Origin: Amycolatopsis acididurans
GTDB taxonomy: Bacteria > Actinomycetota > Actinomycetes > Mycobacteriales > Pseudonocardiaceae
Direction of reading: 5' to 3'
Length of the DNA stretch: 64,000 bases
Assembly (NCBI RefSeq): GCF_012328925.1
Contig: NZ_JAAXLS010000009.1
Location: forward strand, 62,001 to 126,000
Positions 54,223 through 62,779 of the stretch are shown piece by piece. The position numbers and the translations under genes were made by a program. The notes under the pieces were generated by a model. The model was not told where the DNA came from, ran no database searches, and worked only from the letters and a program-made list of their open reading frames with translations. Within the stretch, counting starts at the first letter, position 1. Every line of letters starts with the position of its first letter.

Positions 54223-55551
54223 TGTATTCGCGCCGTCAGGGGCGCGGGCGGTGTAGATCTCCGTACCGCGACCAGGCTTGCCATCGGCGCGGGGCCGCGT
54301 AGCGCGGTTGATCAGCCTGGCGTCGGCGAGCTGGGCGAGCATCGCATTGATCTGTTGGGCCTTGGTGTGCCCACCAAAGAACCCGGTAGTGATCTCTTTC
54401 TTGGTGCGCCCGCCCGGTCCAGCTTCGGCTATCCACGCAACCAACCGCGCCGGGGTCTGCGTGTCGGTGAAGATCGCGCGCGCGGTGTCGATGGAGTACC
54501 GCACCAGCGCAGCAGCGGCGTGCAGGTGCGCGGGGTGGATGACCGGCTCGCCGTCGAGGGCGGCGTGGATGGCAGCGATCCGCAGGCAGTTCGGCACGGC
54601 GCGCGAGATGAATTGCTCCACTTGGGGTCGTTCATTGGTGTCGGTGCTGAAACGGATGTAGAGCGCCCGCCACAACTCGGCGGCCTCGCCGGTGAAGCCA
54701 AGCGTGCCGAGCTTGGCCCCTGCGGCCAGCCGGTCCGCCAGCTCGCCGCCGAGCTGGCGCAACACGTCGGGGTCAGCGCCCTGGCTGAACGGCAGAAACT
54801 TCGACCGCGCCACAGCCAGCGGCAGGAAGCGGTTGTACGTCCCGCCCGCAAGGTCGGAATCGGAGACCTTCGCGCGGAACTCTTGAGGTGTGATGTGGGC
54901 CAGGATGCCGACGTGGGAGTTTGGGGCGACGCGGGCGGTGACAGTGAGGGTGGATAGGTCCCCGCCCTCCCAGGCGGAGCGGAGGATAGCGGACAGACTG
55001 TTGCCCTCGCGGCGCATCTTGGCCATCACGCCGCCCCACTCGGCCTCCATCACCATCAAACGCAGGTCCCGCCCCTCCGCATCGGCCGGGTCCTCGTCTT
55101 CCTTAATAGCGAACCTTTCGGCCAGCCCCTCTCCGGAGGACAAACCGGACTTGATGTTGGCGCGGTTGAACTCCGTGTCGGCCGCGTCGAGCAGGCGCCG
55201 CGCAGTGGACCACGAAGTCCCCTTGCGGCCGGAGGAAGTGCGGCCCACGATGAGCGGCCACACCAGCAGCGGATGAGGGTCGTCTCCGGCCCGCACGTGC
55301 GGCCCCTGCCCCAGATGCACCCCGGCGGCACACAGCAGCGACGCCAGCACCGCAACCGGGTCCGCCTCAGTAGTAGCATCCAGCTTCGACACGAGGTGGC
55401 CGAGATAGCAGTCAAGCGCGGTCTCATCTAACGTCGGCAATTCCGCACGGGCCTGCGCCACCTGGGTGATTGCCTCGGCTTCGGCGACATCCGTGGTCGC
55501 CGACGCGGCGATGGTGGGCAGGGCGCGCAGCGTGCGAGCGGGGTGTGACAT
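54205..55551 (-). CDS. DUF3987-family protein, putative element replication ATPase
   Basis: 448 residues. The region DPHPLLVWPLIVGRTSSGRKGTSWSTARRL would be too long to cite fully; its core VGRTSSGRKGTS (about 101-112) is a P-loop-like Walker A. LRLMVMEAEWGGVMAKMRRE and SHVGILAHITPQEFRAKV follow the DUF3987 (YfjI-like) pattern found next to primase-type genes in plasmids and integrative elements. The C-terminus adds a winged-helix-like region (GGRTKKEITTGFFGGHTKAQ). Probably takes part in replication of the excised element. Start overlaps the methyltransferase stop. Confidence 0.7.
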   Translation of the reverse strand: MSHPARTLRALPTIAASATTDVAEAEAITQVAQARAELPTLDETALDCYLGHLVSKLDATTEADPVAVLASLLCAAGVHLGQGPHVRAGDDPHPLLVWPLIVGRTSSGRKGTSWSTARRLLDAADTEFNRANIKSGLSSGEGLAERFAIKEDEDPADAEGRDLRLMVMEAEWGGVMAKMRREGNSLSAILRSAWEGGDLSTLTVTARVAPNSHVGILAHITPQEFRAKVSDSDLAGGTYNRFLPLAVARSKFLPFSQGADPDVLRQLGGELADRLAAGAKLGTLGFTGEAAELWRALYIRFSTDTNERPQVEQFISRAVPNCLRIAAIHAALDGEPVIHPAHLHAAAALVRYSIDTARAIFTDTQTPARLVAWIAEAGPGGRTKKEITTGFFGGHTKAQQINAMLAQLADARLINRATRPRADGKPGRGTEIYTARAPDGANTANLRT

Positions 55552-56861
55552 CAGGCGGCCTCCTCCGTAGGGGTGGTCTGGGGTTGGTGGCCAATGAGCG
55601 GGGCGAGGATCGCGGCCGCGAGCGGTGGCGGGACGGCGTCGCCGACTTGGCGGTATTGGGCGGATTTGGTGCCCTGCCAGGGGTAGTCAGGTGGGAAGCC
55701 TTGCAGGAGACCGGCTTCGGCGACGGTGACACGGCGGCGGCCCTGCCCGTCGAACTCCACGAACTCCACGGCGTTGGCGCGCTGGCCGAAGAACACGGTG
55801 CCGGCGGGCTCATCGAGGGTGCGTGCGCAGGCGTTGTCCTGGCTGCCGTTGCGCATCACCCAGTGCCCGACCTTGCCGGTGATCGTGGTCGCCGGTTCGC
55901 CGGGTTCGCGGATGGTGCGGGTGCCCGCGTCGCCGCCGTCGCTGTAGTTCGAGCGCAGCGCCCACGCCGCGACGTTGCCGGTGAGCGTGGGCGAGGGCGC
56001 GGCGCAGCCCCGTTCGTACGGGACGGTGCGGCCTCGGCCGACGCGGCTGTTGTTGCCGGTGGACACCGTGACCTGGTGCAGGTGCTGGCGGGCGGCGTGG
56101 TTGCCGAACACCTCCGCGCCGCCGCTGTCGGTGCCGCCCGCGGTCACGGTCCAGGCCGGACGCACGGGCAGACCCCACCCGAGCGCGTCGGCCATCGACA
56201 CCGGGGCCGGGAGCGGGTCGCCGAACAGGTCGGGCTCGGTCTCGGCGACATGGCCGCTGCGGTACTCCTGGTGCGTCGGCGCCGGCGGCTCGACCGGCAG
56301 GCCGTCACGGCGGGCGATGAGGATCGCCCGGCGGCGGGTCTGCGGTACGCCGTAGCACTCGGCGGCCAGGATGCCGCACCACGCCCGGTAGCCCAGCTCG
56401 CGCAGGAGTTGCGCGGCGTGCCGCCACAGCGGCAGCACGGGCGGAACCTGTTCCAGGGCGACCCAGCGGGGCCGGAGCGCGTGGACGTAGCGCAGGGGTT
56501 CGGCGGTGAGCTTGGAGCGTTCGTCGGCCCAGCCGTGCTCGCGCGGGGTGCGGCCGCGGGCGAAGGCGGTCATGCGGGCGAACACGGCGGGCTTGTCCCG
56601 CTCCCCGGCCCGCTTGCCCGCGGTGGAGAAGGCCTGGCACGGCGGGGACATGACCACTCCGGTCACCGGCCCCAGCGCGGCGGGGTCGAGGGCGGCGACG
56701 TCGGCGCGGGTGCGGTGGTGTCCGGCGGCGCGGGCGGTGGCGCAGGCGTTGGCGTCGATCTCGAACGCGCTCACCCGGCCCCGGTACCCCGCGAGACGCA
56801 GGCCATGGGACCAGCCGCCCGGACCGGCGAAACCTTCTACGATGTGCTCGGTGCTGCTCAT
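55551..56861 (-). CDS. dcm: DNA (cytosine-5-)-methyltransferase
   Basis: 436 residues with the ordered m5C motifs: I EGFAGPGGWSHGL, IV VVMSPPCQAFSTAGKRAG (catalytic Cys), VI VALEQVPPVLP (ENV replaced by EQV), VIII GVPQTRRRAILIARR, and X RQVGDAVPPPLAAAI. The target recognition domain between VIII and IX is large. No restriction endonuclease gene is adjacent, so it is likely an orphan that protects the element from host restriction. It overlaps the next gene by 1 base. Confidence 0.92.
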   Translation of the reverse strand: MSSTEHIVEGFAGPGGWSHGLRLAGYRGRVSAFEIDANACATARAAGHHRTRADVAALDPAALGPVTGVVMSPPCQAFSTAGKRAGERDKPAVFARMTAFARGRTPREHGWADERSKLTAEPLRYVHALRPRWVALEQVPPVLPLWRHAAQLLRELGYRAWCGILAAECYGVPQTRRRAILIARRDGLPVEPPAPTHQEYRSGHVAETEPDLFGDPLPAPVSMADALGWGLPVRPAWTVTAGGTDSGGAEVFGNHAARQHLHQVTVSTGNNSRVGRGRTVPYERGCAAPSPTLTGNVAAWALRSNYSDGGDAGTRTIREPGEPATTITGKVGHWVMRNGSQDNACARTLDEPAGTVFFGQRANAVEFVEFDGQGRRRVTVAEAGLLQGFPPDYPWQGTKSAQYRQVGDAVPPPLAAAILAPLIGHQPQTTPTEEAA

Positions 56862-57367
56862 CAGGCGGCCACCTCCAGGCGGGTTGTGGGCTCGGCGGCG
56901 GCGCGGTAGCGGCGCCACAGGTCGTCGATGGCGCCGGTGTCGTCGGCCAGCTCGCGCAGCAGGTCGGTGGGTGCGGTGTCGGCGGCCTGACGGAGCCGGT
57001 CGGCGTGCGCGGTCAGGGCGCGGCGCCAGGCGGCTTCCAGCACGGCGGCTTTGAGGTGCTCGGCCAGGGCTGCGGGTGGGGCGTCGCGGTAGGTGTCGAA
57101 CAACCACTGCGCGAGTGCTTCCCGCCGGGTGCGTCCCGGTGCCTGCCCGGTGGTGACGGCGTGGGTGTAGAGCACGACGGGGGCGGGGTCCTGGTCGCGG
57201 GCGAGGACCTCGATGGCCAAGCCGAGCACGTGGGCGGCCTCGGGGTCGGCGAGGTCGTTGGCGTGCATTTCGGCGAGTACGCGCCGGGCGGGGCCGGTGG
57301 GGAGTTGCAGGAGACAGCCGAGGAGCTGGCGTTCCGGGTCGATCAGCGCGGCGGTGGCGGTGTCCAT
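56861..57367 (-). CDS. DnaB N-terminal-domain-like protein
   Basis: 168 residues. RQLLGCLLQLPTGPARRVLA and DPEAAHVLGLAIEVLARDQD resemble the helical N-terminal domain of replicative helicase DnaB, which binds primase and forms the hexamer collar. The RecA-like motor domain is absent. It may recruit the host replisome or act with the DUF3987 ATPase. First gene after the CTAG-rich region in the minus direction. Confidence 0.7.
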   Translation of the reverse strand: MDTATAALIDPERQLLGCLLQLPTGPARRVLAEMHANDLADPEAAHVLGLAIEVLARDQDPAPVVLYTHAVTTGQAPGRTRREALAQWLFDTYRDAPPAALAEHLKAAVLEAAWRRALTAHADRLRQAADTAPTDLLRELADDTGAIDDLWRRYRAAAEPTTRLEVAA

Positions 57368-57619
57368 CGAGCACCTTCCAAGATCGTGCGACTTGCAGGA
57401 GCGGTTACTGTCTGTGGCGACTGCTGGGCGTGGTTGGTGAGGGCTAGGGGCGGTGCCGTGGTGCCGCTAGCCGGGGTGTGGCGGTGTTTGCGCTGGTCAG
57501 CGTGCGGGTGGTCTAGGCGGCTAGGGTGCTGGTCAGCGGGGTTGTGGGTGTCTAGGGTGGGGGTCTAGGTCTAGGGGCGGCCCGGTCTAGATCGCGGGCC
57601 GCCCCTAGCCCACCGATGG
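57368..57619. repeat. CTAG-rich non-coding region with a 38-bp palindrome
   Basis: 252 bases without a gene. The tetramer CTAG, normally rare in such DNA, occurs nine times between 57444 and 57608, often as CTAGG or CTAGGGG. At the end, CTAGGGGCGGCCCG (57571-57584) and CGGGCCGCCCCTAG (57595-57608) form a perfect 14-bp inverted repeat around a TCTAGA core. It directly follows the TraB stop, so the hairpin may terminate traB; the repeats could be a replication origin, a transfer locus or iterons. Confidence 0.75.
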
Positions 57620-59902
57620 TTACGCTCCGTTGTTTTTGGTGGTGGTGCTGCGGACCTGGTTCAAGGCCTCGCGGCTGTAGCCGTTGCGGTTGTTGCCCTT
57701 GCCGGTGGCGGGGTCGGTGGACCACACCTGCCGCGGTTTGACGCCGTAGGGCTTGAGGGCGGTGGCGAGGTTGGCGGCGGTCCAGTTGCCGTACTGGGCA
57801 GGCCGCAGCTCGGCGAGGCGGGAGACGATCACTTCGGACCACAGCTTGTCCTCGCCGCGCTCGAACACGGCCAGGGTGTCGGCGAGCGGGTCCAGCCGGG
57901 CGGCCTCGATGTCGACGGTTTCCCCGGCGGCGTAGCCGGTGATGTTGCCTGCTTCCTCGCGGCGGCGGCGGGCACCGGCGGCGATTTTCTTGGCGTCGGT
58001 GGCATCCTTGTACACCGAGCGCACGATCTGGGCGTCCTCCCCTTCGCCGACGAGGTAGCCGATGCCGCGGTCGGTGCGGGCGAACATCGTTGCCCGGACA
58101 CCGTTTTTGTACTGCGAGGTGCCCAGCACCATGTCGTTCGCGGTCTGGCCCAGGACCTTGAGGCAGTAGCGCAGGATGGCGTTGTCGGCGATGCCGGTGG
58201 GCAGGGACTTCGCGTCCGGCCGCTGGGTGGCCAGGATCAGCGTGATGCCCAGCGCGGGGCCGCGCTTGACCAGGTCGGTGCAGATCTCCTCGAATTCCTT
58301 GCCGTGCTTGGGGTGTTCGAACCACACCTGGCACTCGTCCACCCCGACCACGATCGGCGCCAGCCCGAGGTCGGTGCGGGCGGCCAGCTCGGGGGTGACC
58401 TTGTTGTCCGGGCACACCGACTCGGGCAGGGACCGGATCACCTTGGTGCGGCGCCGCATTTCGATGCGCAGCTTGCGCATCTCGGCCAGCATCACGTCGA
58501 TGTCCTCCGGGTCATCACCGACGCCGTAGGCGTGCGCGCAGGGCGCGATGGGTGAGAGGTCGCCGGTGCCTTTGAGGTCGTAGGCGTAGACGATGGCGCG
58601 CGGGTCCAAAATCGCGATGAGCAGCAGTTCCCGCAGGGAAACGGTCTTCCCCATTCGCGGCACCGCCCCGATCACGGCGGAGACGAACATCAGCGTGACC
58701 GGCACCCACCGGCCGCGCTGGTCGGTGCCGAACGGTTGCGGCTTGAACAGGTCCACCACCGCGCCGGGCTTGGCCAGCGGCCAGTTCGGCTGACGGGACT
58801 TGGACATGTCCTTGTCGCCGACCCAAAGCACCAACCGTCCTTCGTGGACCTTGCCGTCACCTTCGGGCCACACACAGCCGATCTGGCGGCGCAACGCCGA
58901 CGACAGCTCCTCCCGCTTGGCGATGACATCGCCGGCGGTCACGCCGAGCGGCAGGTTGACATCGGCGCGCCACCCGTCCCCGTCGCGGGCAATCGGCGAG
59001 GGGAACTCGATGCGCTTGCCCTTGGTGTAGGCCTGATTCAGCGCCCCGATCCCGAGCGAGCACAGGGCGTCCTCGACCATCTGCGAGGTGAGTTTCGGGG
59101 TCTTGGCCGCGTCCACCGCGCGCCCCGCGACGGGCTTGTCGGCGGGGGCACCCCACCAGCCCAGCGCGCACAGCGCCGAGATGAGCAGGGTCCAGTTCCA
59201 GAACGTGGGCAGCACGGACAGGCACACGTACACCACGGCGATCAGGGCGAGCAGCCCCAGCCACACCGGCAACATGCGCTTGCGCACGGCCTCGTTGCGG
59301 ACCTCGCGCAGTTTCATGTACTCGCCCACGTCGGCGCGGTCGCGGGCGGCCATGCGCACCGGCTTGGACTCCGCGTCATACACCCACCGGTGCAGCCGGG
59401 CGACCAGGCGCCCGAGCGCGCCGAACGAGCGCAGGAACGCGGTCGGCACGTACACCGGCACCCGCAACGCGTGAAACGCGGTGGTGTGGGCGGCGTAGCG
59501 CACCAGGTACTTCACGCGGGAACGGAACTCCTCGGCGGAGGTCAGCCACTTGGCCACCAATGGCCGCGCGGTGGCATCTCCGATGGTTTCCCACCAGCTG
59601 CGCGAGGCATCCGGCGGATCCACCGGCACCCGCGTGGCGGCGGGCTGGTCGTCCACGATCTCGGCGTCGATCACCTCGGCCGCGGTACCGAGTTCGCGGC
59701 GGTCCTGAAACGGGATCTCCTCCGGCCTCGCCGCGCTATCCGGGCGCAGCGTGAACGGCACCACGTTGCCGTTCACCGCGGTCTCGTCGGTGTTCACGGA
59801 CTCTCCAGTCGGGTTGTTCACGGGCTGCTGGTCGCCGGTATTCATGGGCTCCTCGGACTTGCTGCGGCGGACGGGCTCAGGCTGCTCGGTGGGCAGGGAC
59901 AT
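57620..59902 (-). CDS. traB: FtsK/SpoIIIE-type DNA translocase, TraB-like conjugation protein
   Basis: 760 residues. The first 100 are polar; two membrane helices lie near 215-260 (LPVWLGLLALIAVVYVCLSV, WNWTLLISALCALGWWGAP). The ATPase domain has Walker A IGAVPRMGKTVSLRELL and Walker B APIVVGVDECQVWFEH, then ITLILATQRPDAKSLPTGIA. The C-terminal 80 residues include a winged-helix-like part for DNA recognition. Actinomycete conjugation needs only this hexameric pump, which moves double-stranded DNA between hyphae by recognising clt repeats. It overlaps the DUF2637 gene by 1 base. Confidence 0.92.
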   Translation of the reverse strand: MSLPTEQPEPVRRSKSEEPMNTGDQQPVNNPTGESVNTDETAVNGNVVPFTLRPDSAARPEEIPFQDRRELGTAAEVIDAEIVDDQPAATRVPVDPPDASRSWWETIGDATARPLVAKWLTSAEEFRSRVKYLVRYAAHTTAFHALRVPVYVPTAFLRSFGALGRLVARLHRWVYDAESKPVRMAARDRADVGEYMKLREVRNEAVRKRMLPVWLGLLALIAVVYVCLSVLPTFWNWTLLISALCALGWWGAPADKPVAGRAVDAAKTPKLTSQMVEDALCSLGIGALNQAYTKGKRIEFPSPIARDGDGWRADVNLPLGVTAGDVIAKREELSSALRRQIGCVWPEGDGKVHEGRLVLWVGDKDMSKSRQPNWPLAKPGAVVDLFKPQPFGTDQRGRWVPVTLMFVSAVIGAVPRMGKTVSLRELLLIAILDPRAIVYAYDLKGTGDLSPIAPCAHAYGVGDDPEDIDVMLAEMRKLRIEMRRRTKVIRSLPESVCPDNKVTPELAARTDLGLAPIVVGVDECQVWFEHPKHGKEFEEICTDLVKRGPALGITLILATQRPDAKSLPTGIADNAILRYCLKVLGQTANDMVLGTSQYKNGVRATMFARTDRGIGYLVGEGEDAQIVRSVYKDATDAKKIAAGARRRREEAGNITGYAAGETVDIEAARLDPLADTLAVFERGEDKLWSEVIVSRLAELRPAQYGNWTAANLATALKPYGVKPRQVWSTDPATGKGNNRNGYSREALNQVRSTTTKNNGA

Positions 59903-60912
59903 CAGGCGGCCTCCTCACGACGGGCGGACTCGGGTTCTGGACTCGGCTGGACCGTCGGGACTGGTGCCGGGGTGATCTCGGCGCGCAGGGTGTCGGCGAC
60001 GTTCTTGCTGGTCCCCCGCGACACCTCGGGCACCACCTGCCGCACCCATGCCGGGGTGATCTCAATGCCCGGTGCCCACGCCGCGCGGGCCTCGGCGACG
60101 TAATCGCCGAGCAGCTTCCGCCCTGCCCCCGCCCGCGCCTTGGGCTTGGACACGCTCGACCGCGTGGGCCGGTGAACGGGTGGGCTGGTCGGTTCGTGAA
60201 CGGGCGCGGGCGGGGTGTCGTGAACGCGCTCGGGCACCGGCTCTTGAACAACATTCATGTAATTTGTGAACGGGGTTGTAGGCGCGTGTGGTGGAGTGTT
60301 CACTGGAGGTGTCGCGCCGGTCGAGACCCCGCTAGCGCGACCCCGATCAGCACGGTCAGCGGCGGCGGCATGGACGGATTCGGTGAGCCGGTCCCGCAGC
60401 ACCGGGGCGGTCTCAGCGGCAAGGAACACCAGCACCGGCGGCACCGAGTGCAGCACCACCCCCGCCGGATGCAGCACGGCCCAGGACTGCCACGTATTCA
60501 TCACATACGTGGCCAGGAACGCGAACCACTTCGTCCGATGCGGCCACACCCCGGTCTGCACCTGATACCGCGCGGTGATCTGCTCCGCCCGCAGCACCGC
60601 CACCAGCACGAGCGAGACCATCGGGTCCAGCAGCCACGCCGCCAGCCACGCCAGCGACCACGGCCGCGCCCCGGCCGCAGCGAAGGTCTGGACGTTCACC
60701 ATCGTGAACGCCAGCCCCAGGAAGATCCCCACCCACACCAGGGAATCCACAAAGGACCGGACCTTCTCCACCCGCAGCGCGATCACGTCCGGATGGTTGG
60801 ACAGCGCCCGCACCTGCGCGGCCGCCTCGGCGTCCTGCCGGAGCTTCTCGGCTGTTGACAGTGGCACATGCCGCGCATCCTGAGGCGCCGTAACAGTTTC
60901 GGTGCTGGTCAT
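59902..60912 (-). CDS. spdB: DUF2637 protein, SpdB-like spread protein
   Basis: 336 residues. Four hydrophobic helices (about 55-190: LVWVGIFLGLAFTMVNVQTF, LAWLAAWLLDPMVSLVLVAV, WFAFLATYVMNTWQSWAVLH, VVLHSVPPVLVFLAAETAP) form the DUF2637 domain, as in SpdB-like proteins that spread elements through mycelium after transfer. A proline-rich linker and a C-terminal helix-turn-helix-like segment (ITPAWVRQVVPEVSRGTSKN) follow. Neighbour of traB as in other AICEs. Confidence 0.85.
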   Translation of the reverse strand: MTSTETVTAPQDARHVPLSTAEKLRQDAEAAAQVRALSNHPDVIALRVEKVRSFVDSLVWVGIFLGLAFTMVNVQTFAAAGARPWSLAWLAAWLLDPMVSLVLVAVLRAEQITARYQVQTGVWPHRTKWFAFLATYVMNTWQSWAVLHPAGVVLHSVPPVLVFLAAETAPVLRDRLTESVHAAAADRADRGRASGVSTGATPPVNTPPHAPTTPFTNYMNVVQEPVPERVHDTPPAPVHEPTSPPVHRPTRSSVSKPKARAGAGRKLLGDYVAEARAAWAPGIEITPAWVRQVVPEVSRGTSKNVADTLRAEITPAPVPTVQPSPEPESARREEAA

Positions 60913-61124
60913 GCGGAGTCACCTCCGGTGCGCCGGGTGTAGGGGTTGATCGCGGTTTTGTGGTCGAAACCGGTGCGGCTGCGGTCGTGTTCCGCACCGT
61001 CGCGGCAGGTGGCCAGGCACCACGTGTGTGCAGCGATGGCACACAGCTCGCCGCACCGATGGCCAGCTGGGAGCACGCGGAGCACGAAGCATCGGCGACC
61101 GCAGTAGCGGCAATACGAACCCAT
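60909..61124 (-). CDS. Small cysteine-rich zinc-binding protein
   Basis: 71 residues, MGSYCRYCGRRCFVLRVLPA followed by CGELCAIAAHTWCLATC. The six or seven cysteines suggest two zinc sites. Common small gene of unknown role in AICE transfer regions. It overlaps both neighbours by 1-4 bases. Confidence 0.7.
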   Translation of the reverse strand: MGSYCRYCGRRCFVLRVLPAGHRCGELCAIAAHTWCLATCRDGAEHDRSRTGFDHKTAINPYTRRTGGDSA

Positions 61125-61438
61125 CAGTGGTGCCCCCTTGTGGTCGTGACGATCTCGGTCACCACGAGCAGCCGCGCCACCGCCGCCCCCGCGAACAGCG
61201 CGGGCACGATCAACGCGATGAACAGGACGGTGGTGTTGTGCCAGAACGTGATGACCAGCCATTGCAGGCCCACGATCACCGCCGCGGTGAGCAGCGTCCG
61301 CAGGGCGTTGCCGGTCATGCGGGTGACCTCACGGACACCTTTGCGGGCCTTGAGAGCCGATTTGCGGCCCGACCGCCACGTCGCGAACAGTCCGATCACG
61401 GCCAGCGTGCCCAGGACGTAGAGCACGGTGTGAGACAT
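61124..61438 (-). CDS. Small membrane protein of the transfer region
   Basis: 104 residues. One helix at the N-terminus (VLYVLGTLAVIGLFATW) and two more (LLTAAVIVGLQWLVITFW, VLFIALIVPALFAGAAVARL), with a basic segment between. It may be an Spd-type spread protein. The ATG at 61438 follows AGGGGGTGG; an in-frame GTG six codons upstream is possible. Confidence 0.68.
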   Translation of the reverse strand: MSHTVLYVLGTLAVIGLFATWRSGRKSALKARKGVREVTRMTGNALRTLLTAAVIVGLQWLVITFWHNTTVLFIALIVPALFAGAAVARLLVVTEIVTTTRGHH

Positions 61439-61992
61439 CAGGCCACCCCCTTCCACGAGTGACGGGCACCCTCCACGCGAGACGGTGCGGGCCGCAGCGG
61501 GATCACGTTGCGCGGCAACACATCGGTCTCGGTCGCGACGGGTGTGCCAGTCAGGTAGTCGTGCAGGTAGTCATTCGCCGCGAGCATCCCCAGCCGGTAG
61601 CGGCACGGCTCGCACGTGCGGTGCGCCTTCGGGAGTTCGGCGTAGCCGGTCTCCCCGCACTCCCGGCACGTCCGCCGCGCCGTCATCGCCTTCTCCAGCG
61701 CCGCCCGGCGGGCCGGGGTCATCGGCCGCACCGGCTTCGCCTCGGCGACCAGGTAGAGGTTGGCGTAGACCTTGTTCGCGGCCTTGCGGCACCGGAAATA
61801 CATGACCGCTGCCGGGGACTGCCCGCCCGGCCGCAGCCCCATCGTGCGCAACTGCCGGCGGGTGGCCAGCTTGTCCCGCGGGGCGATGCCGTAGGACAGC
61901 AGGGTCACCCCGTCGAGCAGACCGCGGGTGAACTCCGGCCGCTCCGACCACGGCACCGGGCGCAGATCCCAGGGATACTGACGACCACTCAT
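61438..61992 (-). CDS. RRQRL-motif zinc-binding protein
   Basis: 184 residues. DKLATRRQLRTMGLRPGGQS is the RRQ(R)L-type motif and RTCRECGETGYAELPKAHRT with CEPCRYRLG gives two CxxC zinc pairs. Proteins of this kind are a regular part of actinobacterial conjugative elements. Function unknown, probably nucleic-acid binding in transfer or replication. Overlaps neighbours by 1-4 bases. Confidence 0.78.
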   Translation of the reverse strand: MSGRQYPWDLRPVPWSERPEFTRGLLDGVTLLSYGIAPRDKLATRRQLRTMGLRPGGQSPAAVMYFRCRKAANKVYANLYLVAEAKPVRPMTPARRAALEKAMTARRTCRECGETGYAELPKAHRTCEPCRYRLGMLAANDYLHDYLTGTPVATETDVLPRNVIPLRPAPSRVEGARHSWKGVA

Positions 61993-62438
61993 GCCGCACC
62001 ACCCCCAGCCAGCAGCGCGAACTCACGCTCCCAGTCGATCCGGGCCGACTCGCCGCCCGGAGGCACCAGCGCCTCGGTCTTGGCCAACGCGGCGGCCACG
62101 GGCCTGCGGCGGAAGGAAAACCGGGCCAACCCGGTCGGTGAGGACACCGTGATCCAGAACCGCCAGGGCCGCTCCGCGTCCGGACCGATCAGCACGTCCC
62201 CCGCCCCGGCGGCCACCGTGCCGAGTCCGGCGGGCAACGACAGGCCGGTGGTGAGCAGGTCGCGTGCCAGCTCCCAGCGCACCCACTGCTCGGCACCAAC
62301 CGCGAAGTCCAGCAGCACCGCATACGGGTCATCCACGGAGTAACGGAACTTGACCTTGACCGGGCGTAGCTCGATCACCGCACCCGAGCAGACCTCCAGC
62401 TTCGCCCACAACGGGATGTTCAGGCTCCGGGGCCGCAT
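61989..62438 (-). CDS. SsgA-like protein encoded by the integrative element
   Basis: 149 residues. VKVKFRYSVDDPYAVLLDFA, QWVRWELARDLLTTGLSLPA, GDVLIGPDAERPWRFWITVS and SPTGLARFSFRR follow the SsgA-family blocks and align with the chromosomal SsgB-like protein at 51786. Placed in the transfer/spread part of the element, it may affect host septation during mycelial transfer. Overlaps neighbours by 1-4 bases. Confidence 0.78.
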   Translation of the reverse strand: MRPRSLNIPLWAKLEVCSGAVIELRPVKVKFRYSVDDPYAVLLDFAVGAEQWVRWELARDLLTTGLSLPAGLGTVAAGAGDVLIGPDAERPWRFWITVSSPTGLARFSFRRRPVAAALAKTEALVPPGGESARIDWEREFALLAGGGAA

Positions 62439-62764
62439 CAGCGCTCACCCCCGAACACCACGCGCACTCCGTTGCCACGCAACAGGTCAACGGCGTCCGC
62501 GAGTCCGGCGGCGGTCCCCTCGCCCGCCTGGAACGCCTGGTAAGCCAGGCGTTCCAGCTCACACGCCCACTGCTCGCGTGCCTCGGCCAGCGCCGCGGTG
62601 ATCGCATCACCCACGACACGGTTCATCCGGTAGGGATCGGTGCCTACCATGGGGTCCTCCTCCGAATGGTCAGATACGGGCTGGATGGGGAGTCCCGGCG
62701 CGGCGTGCGCGTTCTTGGCGGAGTGAGCCGCCGCGCCGGGGTCAGTGATCACAAAGTGGGTCAT
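62438..62764 (-). CDS. Hypothetical protein of the integrative element
   Basis: 108 residues. The C-terminal part (DAITAALAEAREQWACELER, LAYQAFQAGEGTAAGLADAV) is helical. Two good starts exist: ATG at 62764 with AGGAGG, and ATG at 62650 with GGAGGAGG; the second gives a 70-residue protein that covers the helical part. Family not recognised. Confidence 0.6.
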   Translation of the reverse strand: MTHFVITDPGAAAHSAKNAHAAPGLPIQPVSDHSEEDPMVGTDPYRMNRVVGDAITAALAEAREQWACELERLAYQAFQAGEGTAAGLADAVDLLRGNGVRVVFGGER

Positions 62765-62779
62765 GATTCGTGCCTCCTG

